A stretch of DNA of 64,000 nucleotides from contig OY294070.1 in assembly GCA_958510875.1 (NCBI GenBank), positions 121,934,703-121,998,702 on the forward strand, read 5' to 3'. The notes beneath the pieces are model-generated. The model made no database searches. It saw only the letters and a list, made by a program, of their open reading frames with translations, and had not been told where the DNA came from. This stretch comes from Endomychus coccineus (lineage: Eukaryota > Arthropoda > Insecta > Coleoptera > Endomychidae). A program made the position numbers and the translations under genes. How positions within the stretch are numbered: position 1 is the stretch's first letter; each line of letters opens with the position of its first letter. Below are positions 56,270 through 64,000 of the stretch, piece after piece.

Positions 56270-56940
56270 TTATTGTGAAAGGGCATACCGCAATGCCCTG
56301 ACCCCCTTGTGCATATTCGGTTCAATCCGGCAGAATCGTGAACAGCGACCCCAAAAACCCTCGATTGGAAAATTCTGGCCTATTAAGGTCATATTTGGCC
56401 ACTTTTTCTCACAGCTTCTTCATACCGCTTCCTTATCTATAGCCCCTATACCATTCAATGAATTCAGAGAAGAGAGACTGTAGGGATCAGCTCTTAAAGT
56501 CGGGCGGTTAGCCCTGAGCTGACCCGTGGTCCTGGTGGAGGCATAGGAATAGAAACACACACTTATAAAAAGAATTATACTTTAATTAACGTAGAGCTCG
56601 ATGCCATTAAGACCTAATGTCTCGCTCTACATAATAACAATTGGTACAGATACAAATCAATGACAATACCGTCAATAAGGATTGATGACTATTATATCTA
56701 TCAAATGATGTATGAATGATATCTGAATGTCTTACATGAGTATATATATATTATGTCATACACTGTTATTGTTATTGTCCTAGTTAATCTAGTCTAAGAT
56801 GTCAAGGTAGCTAACAATATGTTTAATATATCGCATCAGTAAACATATTGTTAAGTGGGTTAGCTATGAGATCTAAACATATACTTAATAAAATTACTAA
56901 TAGAAATAAGGTCGCATTCTATAATTTAGGGATTTTAGGT
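56270..56940. other. No feature recognised
   Basis: A short stretch near 56330-56360 resembles 14250-14270 (AGCGACCCCAAAAACYC). No gene is seen. Confidence 0.4.
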
Positions 56941-56944
56941 AATC

Positions 56945-57310
56945 TCGTATAGGGATGGAAGATTCCTATACTACAAGACAGAGACAGGTTCACACAATTA
57001 ATGCAGATCTGGCCATGATTTTGAAATGGGGATCTGATAATCTAGTAGAGTGTAATGCAACCAAAACTCAAGCTTGCATCTCCTCCAGGAAGCGGATCCC
57101 ACAATGAAGTCTTCCATACATATACATGATCGGGATCACCACCAACAGCATCCTCTAATGGGACGATCATGTGAGGTCCATTGCGAAAACTGCTCCACAA
57201 AAACTTGGTTTGTTTTCTATTCCGTGCCAAGAGCTACTATACATTCCAGCAACTCTTCATTATCCGACCGATAGATCCGACCTGTCCGCAAGTACGAATT
57301 CATTGAAGAT
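56945..57310 (+). pseudogene. Jockey-like LINE RT (piece 3 of 3)
   Basis: INADLAMILKWGSDNLVECN then ATKTQACISSRK (about 56996-57095) match the jockey block after the YADD box (INxDL..W...W...N..KT). DDHVRSIAKTAPQKLGLF (about 57160-57215) matches the thumb. It continues pieces 1 and 2 in order and orientation. Confidence 0.75.
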
Positions 57311-57714
57311 GTGGGGGGTGAAATTTGTAAAGTCGATATTCCAAATTTTTGTTCAGTTACGATAGAACTGAACTTGCCTTAGAGCTCGTTAAGCTTCCAT
57401 CAAAATATGAGGACCCGAATGGAACTGAGAAACCTGAAACAAACATCGCTGGAACAATTTTTTCCAAAAAAGTATAACCATTTGCATGTATATATGTAAT
57501 AAATAACTTGCCTATGTTTATTTACTCAGTAGTTTTAATTTACATATTTATTTATATATTCATCAAAATAGCATGTTTTTTTGTTGACGTATGTATTCCA
57601 TCTACTTATATAATTATCATATCCCTGCTTACAAAACCACCATTCTTTCCCACCCTCTCAATAACAGTCTCCTCTTTATAGCGGCCGCCTTTACAGTTTA
57701 CATTTGCAGCTGCT
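57311..57714. other. No feature recognised
   Basis: AT-rich, no supported gene. Confidence 0.35.
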
Positions 57715-57985
57715 ATTTAGCGGTTTTACTGTACACTTCAGATATAGATTCATTTGTTAATTTCATCAACAAAAGCCATCCCAAAATTAAATTCACTCTC
57801 GAAATAGACAACCATTCCATCAATTTTTTAGAACTAATAATAACAAAGATGGATGATAGATATGAATTTCACTATAAATAATTATTCTGACCATCCGATT
57901 TGTCACAAACTAGCAGCATATATTAGTGTGGCCTATAGTCTAGCATTAATCTCAATATCAACCCAAAATTTTCAAAAGTAGTATT
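57715..57985 (+). pseudogene. Penelope-like RT fragment (second-family type)
   Basis: FVNFINKSHPKIKFTLEIDN then HSINFLELIITK (about 57745-57850) matches RT motif D/E. After a frameshift at 57881, DHPICHKLAAYISVAYSLAL (about 57892-57950) matches the HPxQHKLAAxxSLxHR segment. The YVDD box just upstream is lost. Confidence 0.65.
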
Positions 57986-58439
57986 CACTTGTAATATAAT
58001 GGATTTTCGTGACGTGAAGATCAGTTCAATCTTAATATTATAACGGTAAACTTCAACTCACGTTAAAATTACATAAAACTCACACTTTAGCGATCAACGA
58101 AGTTGACTCTAAGAATAAGGCATTAACGGAGTAAAATTTGGAATTAACTCTACCCACCTTTCTATTCCAATGAGTTTGCAACTTATAAATGAATAAGCTC
58201 TAGAATTATTCACGCAGAGGTTACGTTAACATAAGAATTATAAATATAATTTTCACATTCTGTACAGTAACGACCTCACTGCATAGAAACCATTACAGCA
58301 TAGTAAGCATACTTCATGAAAAGATCAGTATCATTTATTTAAAATAAAATTTAACAAAAAAGGAAAACGTTTATTGTAAGTATCATGACAATAAATATTA
58401 GAAGAACAGTTGTTTAAGTTTCAAAAGGTTACAACTTCT
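57986..58439. other. No feature recognised
   Basis: No supported gene or repeat relation. Confidence 0.35.
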
Positions 58440-59250
58440 GACCTCGCTGTTGAATTTTTTTTTCAGTCACCACAATTTCTAAAGGGGCTTCTTAAGATTG
58501 TCCAAATTGTACATTGTTAAATATCCTTTTAGAATTTTTTTTTTATTTCCAATGCTTTTTTCCACGTATCCTTCAACTACTATTGTAGATCGCCAACATC
58601 CATACCGTTTAAGAACCTGAATATCAGCGACACTGTTAGCAAGAAAAAGTAGAGAAGTCCTTCTCAGGCAATGTCCGGTGTAACTTGAAGCGTCAGGAAG
58701 TTTTAAATATTCAGTAATTTTATGCGAAATTTTTTTGCAATGACGATAAAAAGTTGTTAAACTGCATAATTCTATACGTCGACGTACACCATTCAGATCA
58801 ACAATAATACCAGTTCAGTTAACAGAAACGTATAGTTAGGAACCTCGTTCAAAAACTTTGTAACATTTTCCATTGTGAAACCTTTTGATTTTTCAGGTTC
58901 ATACTTTATATAGTGGAATATCCGTATTTATATCGATTTGTATCGTACTTTTAATCATTGAGTATGTAGCAGCCCATAAGCTGAAGGTTTAAGGAATTTT
59001 GTCTGAAACAAATAATAAAATTAGTACCTATGTACAACACTTCAACCATATAAAGTAACCAAACTTTTCGTAAGAATAGGTCACCATTAAGCTAGTTTTC
59101 ATGAATTCCTCCAAATCTCTAGGTGTTTCTCCACTCGCAGAACATATTATATACTTTCTCGTACCTCTCCTTAGATTTCACCGGAAGTAAACTAGAAGAA
59201 GATTCCCGAGGTGAATTTAAGACATCTCCCAAGTCATTTTCATCAGCCAT
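58440..59250 (-). pseudogene. Crypton-type tyrosine recombinase, decayed
   Basis: ATG at 59248-59250 opens MADENDLGDVLNSPRESSSS then LLPVKSKERYEKVYNMFCEW, matching the N-terminal part of this family. Further down the minus strand come KNQKVSQWKM/KGFTMENVTKFLNEVPN and, near 58565-58685, YTGHCLRRTS (H-x-x-R box) and GCWRSTIVVEGYVEKS with the nucleophile Tyr. Three or more frameshifts separate these. The core-binding middle has decayed beyond clear recognition. Confidence 0.7.
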
Positions 59251-59994
59251 TTTGATAATCATTTTAAATTTCGCTGTTTAAAGAGGAGTTTATTCGGATG
59301 CTGTCAACTTTTGTCAAATAAAAAAACATCCTATTAGATGGCTAGGATACCGAAAAGTCAGAGCACTACTTTTTTTAGATTTTCTGAGTCTATTATTATA
59401 AGCCGATTTCAACACAAAGTGCAAAATAAATAATTACTTACTAAATGCGAGAAAATAGTATGAGCAACTCGTCAGAAAAGTGATTTTACTTTCTGAAAAA
59501 ACATTTATTCTTTGCATTCAATTTATTCCCACACGTAAATGTGAAAGCAAATACAAGATCTGCTGGTACAGATGGAAGTGATAATATCGAAAAGCGAACT
59601 AGAAAGTAAAGATCCTATTTGTTGACTCCGTCAGGTGAGTTTGAGATCGTCTGCGAGCGTCTTGTTTCTACAAAGCTCAGGCTTGAATTACGACAGGAGC
59701 ACGGAATTTCCACTAAAAACATCGAACTTCAAATTTATCAATTGCAAAGTGATATGGAACTATACAGCGTTTGCAAATGGGAATTAACGTTTTAATTGAT
59801 GGTAAGTAACATGCTTCAAACTGCTGAATCCTTAAATGATAACTTTCGTAGGCCATGCTTATCTTTCAAACTTGAGTAAATATTAGTGAAATTCCAATTT
59901 GGTCGGAAAGTTTCAACCCAGTGCTAAGCAGTTACTTAACAAACAAGTCCAGAGCTCATAATTTACTCAGATAATCTTCGTACTTAATAATTCA
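59251..59994. other. No feature recognised
   Basis: Flank of the Crypton remnant; its right terminus is not identified. Confidence 0.35.
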
Positions 59995-59995
59995 A

Positions 59996-60357
59996 ATCCA
60001 TAATTATATTAAACTCGTATTTGTTTATGACTGCGCGAATTTCCATAATACTGCCATTGCGTAAGAGGATATGTGAACATTTAGAGATATTCAAGTGAGA
60101 GATTCATGTGCAGGGAACTAGAGATATACTGGATAGTCCTGTTTGTCGCCACCCAAATAGTCCCAAAATATCGTTATGAACCTCCTCTGATTTCATGATG
60201 AAAATATATCTAAGCTAGAGCTTACGTTCAGATAAATAATTATTTCCAATGATCATGATCAATAGTGTGCTTCCTAAAATCGAGAATTGTAATTTCAGTG
60301 GGGAGGATTTGATTACAAATTTCACAGTTAATTCATGTGGAGGAAATTCGTGCTGTT
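59996..60357. repeat. 362-bp direct repeat, copy A
   Basis: Collinear with 61627-61989; shared words include GATATACTGGATAGTCC and CAATGATCAT, and both end GTGGAGGAAATTCGTGCTGTT. The copies have diverged by point changes. Confidence 0.9.
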
Positions 60358-61626
60358 AAAAGGCTACTTATAGCTAACGTAGGTAATAAACCAACATTCG
60401 TCACTCCTACAAGGAAAAAGGTATTGGCACGTATCCTAGAAGCCTTCATGCCCCGACCATAGACAGATTAGATTCATCCAGTCACCCCTCCTCGAACTTC
60501 AATCACTTACCGAAACCCCAGTGAGACAAACTGAGACAGATACATATTGTTACTCAGCGAGATTCTCGAAGGGGAAATGATTGAAATATAAAATGTCAAA
60601 AACCTTGAGAAGGTAGTAAACCAAGTAAGTAATTGCAGGCTACGAGGAAAGCTGCCCCAAAAAAACGAGGTATCAGTAGAACGAAAAAGTCTGTTGAAAT
60701 CAGCACTTGGAAACCCTTGAAAGAGAAGTGCGCAGGTTATTCAATAAAGCCAAAACCCACCAACACTGAGCTAAATATGAAGCTACACTTACGCAGTACA
60801 ACAAAGAGATCAGATAAGCAAAAAGGCAATCGTGGAAGAAGTTCTATGGAGGAGGTGAGGGATACTCCCACATGTTCTAGAACCCTCAGAGTGTTGGCTG
60901 AGGAGGATACTGTATATCGAGTAGGTCTCCTAAAAAGGGACGATGATACCTACACAACAACTTTTGAGGAAAGCAATCTCCTGGAGAGGATGGAATATAC
61001 CCCATCCAACTCCAAAGAGGGGCAGGAAATTCTAATTCCATTCTTATGTAGAATATTTAAGATATACTATTCGACATATACCTAATGAGTGGCAAAAAGT
61101 GGGAGTCATTTATATAACCAAGGTGGGTAGACTAAATGACGACGCCTAAGTCATACCGACCAATCAGTCTAGAGTCCTTCCTGCTTATAACACTGGTAAG
61201 ACTAATAGACAGATTCATTGGAGAAGAGGCTTAGTCAACAAAACCTCTCAACGAACGCCAATACGCTTATCAGCCAGGTAAATCAACAAATTTCGCACTG
61301 GATGATTTTCACAGGCTACTAAAAAAATCCCTCGAGAATAAAGAGATAGCCATGGCGACGTTTGTCGACATTGAGGGTGCCTACAACAATACATCAACAA
61401 AGTCAATTAGCAAGGTTCCATCCCTCCTGTGCCAGTAATCACCGTCCAGCTACAGCTGGAAGGGGATGTCTGTAAGTAGAAGTGTTATCCCTCCTTCTGT
61501 GGACTATCCTGGTGAATGAACTATTGACCAGGCTAGCATTCAAAGGCATTTACTGCTTAGGGTATGCCGACGACCTTGCTAGTATCGCAATAGGCAAATT
61601 CGCAGGAACAGTATAGGAGCTCATAC
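60358..61626 (+). pseudogene. I/R1-type LINE linker and RT fragment
   Basis: The plus strand reads ...TPTRKKVLARILEAF (about 60403-60450), then EEVRDTPTCSRTLRVLAEED and YRVGLLKRDDDTYTTTFEES (60850-60980). Next come PKSYRPISLESFLL (about 61144-61190, RT motif 1), ERQYAYQPGKSTNFALDDF (about 61254-61310) and ATFVDIEGAYNNTS (about 61355-61395, motif A with the first catalytic Asp). The palm breaks off soon after. Stops and frameshifts throughout. Probably the same family as the RNase H remnants at 3640 and 28069. Confidence 0.75.
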
Positions 61627-61989
61627 ATCCATAATTGTATTACACTATATTTGTTTATGACTAAGCGAATTGCCATGATACTCCTATTACGTGGGAGGGT
61701 ATGTGAATATTCAGAGGGAATGAAGTAAGAGATCCATGTGCAAGAAATCAGGGATATACTGGATAGTCCCGTTTTTTGCCACCCAAATTGTCGCAAAATA
61801 TCATTACAAATCTCCTTTGACTTTATGATAAAAATATTTCTAAGCGAGAGCTTTCGTTCAGATAAACAATCATTTGCAATGATCATAATCAATAGTGTGT
61901 GCTTCCTAAAATCGAAAATTGTAGCATCAATAGGAAGGATTTAATTACAAATTCCACAGTTAATTCAAGTGGAGGAAATTCGTGCTGTT
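61627..61989. repeat. 362-bp direct repeat, copy B
   Basis: See 59996-60357. Confidence 0.9.
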
Positions 61990-62500
61990 GAATTGAATTT
62001 CGTTAAAAAAGTGCTTTATTCATTGAAATGCGCTTTTAAAATTTGGATTGCCGGTGTTTACATCAAAGTGAACGTGAACTTCATTTCCAATAAATTACTA
62101 CATTCAAAGCTAACTGTTAGTTAAATCTGATTGACATTCGCTAATGAATTGATTTCTTGGATGTTTGCTAGCTGTATTGAGCACAAATCAGACATAAAGA
62201 GAGGAGTGTACGACGTCATCAAATACAAAATTATCTTCTGATTATATTTCTCTAATAGCATTAATTTTTCACCTCTCTATCATTTGTTTATTTCGATTCG
62301 GATACGGTCACCCACCGGTAATATACTCTTTATGCACAAGGACATTAAAAGTACAATTCCCTATCCTTCCTGAAAAATTACGTTATCTGAGTTTGTTGTA
62401 ACTCTTGAAGATGAAACTTCACTACCAGTGTCACCTGATGCCACGAATGCATCTGAAATCATAGTGGATACTCTATTCTCAAAATAGAAGATCTCCTGTA
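61990..62500. other. No feature recognised
   Basis: No supported gene. Confidence 0.35.
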
Positions 62501-62504
62501 CGAA

Positions 62505-62760
62505 TATGCATATCTACATATGGCAGCCATCCTTTGAAAAATGTGGGGAGCCTCTAGTCTAGTATTGGAGATCTCCAAAGCGTTCGACCGAGACTGGCAC
62601 CAAGGTCATTTTGGGAAAATACCGTCATATTGTTTCCCGTCACAATTTCGATGTGTACTGTCGAGATTTCTCTCCGATAGATCATTTCATGTGTTCCACA
62701 GAGATCTGGTTTGGTACCAACTTCATTTCTGTTCCACATCAACTGAAATTTCGGAGTGAA
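62505..62760 (+). pseudogene. Jockey-like LINE RT fragment
   Basis: LVLEISKAFDRDWHQGHFGK then IPSYCFPSQF and LSRFLSDRSF (62562-62685) match RT motif A and the following helix, parallel to 55310-55440. It then jumps to FHRDLVWYQLHFCSTST, the same short join seen at 55470-55530. One frame stays open for 72 residues, but the catalytic YADD region is missing. Confidence 0.75.
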
Positions 62761-62819
62761 TTCTTGTTCCGTCCAGAGCTCTGCAGATGATGGTACTTTT
62801 ATAACGGTTTTTCGTATAG

Positions 62820-62945
62820 AGCTCATACTGTTGAAGGACCTTTAGGGTACCAAGTAGCCATCATCAGAGAAAACTCTGATTATAGCTACTTGGTAGCTGG
62901 AAGGTCCTCAGTTAATGGATACGGGTAATTATCTCTTATTTATAG
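62820..62945. repeat. Short hairpin of Penelope-type terminal repeat
   Basis: GGTACCAAGTAGCCATCATC on the left is mirrored by GATTATAGCTACTTGGTAGC on the right. It follows a jockey-like fragment just as the larger hairpin at 55595-55955 does. Confidence 0.65.
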
Positions 62946-64000
62946 TATTATAGTATATCCACAGTGCAACGGTACTGAAGGATCTCTCTTGAAGGTAGTC
63001 ATAACCAGCATTCAACGAAGTAAAAAGACCAAAAAATCTCACGCCATCTATGAATAGATGTCCCACTGAGAAATATTACATAAATGAGTTATATCCATAT
63101 ATTGATTTGCTTCTAATTCTCTTACATTAGTTCGGTTTTTGTCGCCATCTGGCTCACATTCTCCGTAACTTTTGTAAAGTACGACAAATCTGTCAATGTA
63201 TTACATTGCAGGATTTCATTACATCAATAAGGGTTTTATTATATCATTATATTATGTTATTCTCCCATAACGATTCATACCAAAATTGTTTGTAAAAGCG
63301 ATGGATCTACTTTTCAAAAATATTTGTTTGTTAATAATTATCATTTATTAAAACGTATAATCCGAAAGGTAGGGTTTTGGCAGAAAGGCTGTTGTTATTT
63401 TGTGATATATTTCCCATTATTTTATGAAAAATTCATGTGTGAAAGCAATTGATCCGAAAACTTGGGCTCTCGGAATGATATGATATAGATATGAATTCAT
63501 CCTATTAAATTGAACGCAATAAAAAGCTCAAGGCAAAAGGCAAGTACAAAAAGAGAGAGAAACCAGGAGCTGGGGCGGCGGAATACACCACGATGGTACT
63601 TAAGGGTTAAATCAAGTATTCTGCTCACAAGCGTAACATTCAAAAGTTAAATTTTGTATTTTAGTAATGTATAATTGTTCGCGGTAGAATCGAACAATTC
63701 GTAGTAAAGTTTGCTTTGAAATCTATTCAGATAATGGTGACAAGAAATTCTCCTTGAAAGTCGCACACTGCCGTCTTAATTACCCGAATCTTAGACGCCT
63801 TGTTGGTTGCAAACGTGTACGTTGATTATAACAGGATAACAGTATAATAAGGAGTTGGAAACAACTGTAAGTTCCGTGGTAGCACCTTGGCACAGCATTA
63901 CATACCTTGTAATTGAAACTGAAAGCCACCTAGAATCCCTATTTTAATATCGACATAAGACAAATCCCGTTCCTCGCATTTTCCTGCCGCCCTACGGAAT
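62946..64000. other. No feature recognised
   Basis: No supported gene, RNA or repeat relation to the end of the window. Confidence 0.4.

Noticed and set aside
57042..57274. Short ORFs rich in His and Ser as small genes
   Set aside because: They are shifted frames across the jockey-like RT fragment 56945-57310.

Overview
The window reads as AT-rich nuclear DNA of an arthropod, most likely an insect and possibly a beetle. The element types point that way: mariner, Tc1/mariner with CACCCTGTATA-type ends, jockey-like LINEs, Penelope-like elements, Ty3/gypsy remnants, Crypton-type tyrosine recombinases and a THAP/P-like element. There are short GT-AG introns and no operon-like gene packing. No rRNA, tRNA or CRISPR array is visible. 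The species is not resolved by eye.

Almost everything recognisable is transposable-element debris. The only strong host candidate is one internal exon at 22817-22977 (+), with acceptor and donor sites and an acidic segment running into what looks like the first half of a VWC domain. A second, weaker exon candidate lies at 54402-54738 (-). The window is therefore probably intronic or intergenic sequence of a repeat-rich genome.

Layout. 0-5 kb: jockey-like RT remnant, a 960-bp TIR element, a decayed RNase H of an I/R1-type LINE. 5.36-6.75 kb: Tc1/mariner-superfamily element with about 230-bp TIRs. 7.7-10 kb: Crypton scrap and a mariner lacking one catalytic Asp. 9.97-14.49 kb: a 4.5-kb long-TIR foldback element holding a solo-like LTR, a 155-bp tandem repeat and a 1.17-kb insertion with an orphan ORF. 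15.5-17.6 kb: LINE RT, Penelope terminal repeat, gypsy RT, mariner end and Penelope pol abutting one another. 18.9-20.05 kb: 26/32-bp minisatellite. 20.4-25.2 kb: other Penelope families, an unassigned GC-rich block, the host exon, a Tigger/pogo fragment. 26.8-30.8 kb: partial TIR element, a 38-bp palindrome with 8-bp duplications, a jockey split by a LINE with a 15-bp target duplication, Penelope pol. 32-41 kb: THAP-bearing TIR element and a mariner whose ends lie 8 kb apart, with a Crypton inserted in it. 42.3-44.3 kb: a giant foldback. 45.3-51 kb: a Penelope cluster including one almost intact copy (46378-49256) with a 14-bp target duplication. 51.6-57.3 kb: one jockey-like element in three pieces with an LTR, an inverted Penelope repeat and a MITE between them. 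57.7-62.9 kb: Penelope scrap, another Crypton, a LINE between 362-bp direct repeats, another jockey scrap.

The coding modules belong to retrotransposition or transposition: RT plus GIY-YIG nuclease (Penelope), EEP nuclease plus RT plus RNase H (LINEs), DDE transposases (mariner, Tc1, Tigger) and a tyrosine recombinase (Crypton). Nearly all carry stops, frameshifts or lost catalytic residues. The nearly intact Penelope copy has one visible 11-bp deletion. Family assignments come from recognising motifs by eye; no database search was possible.
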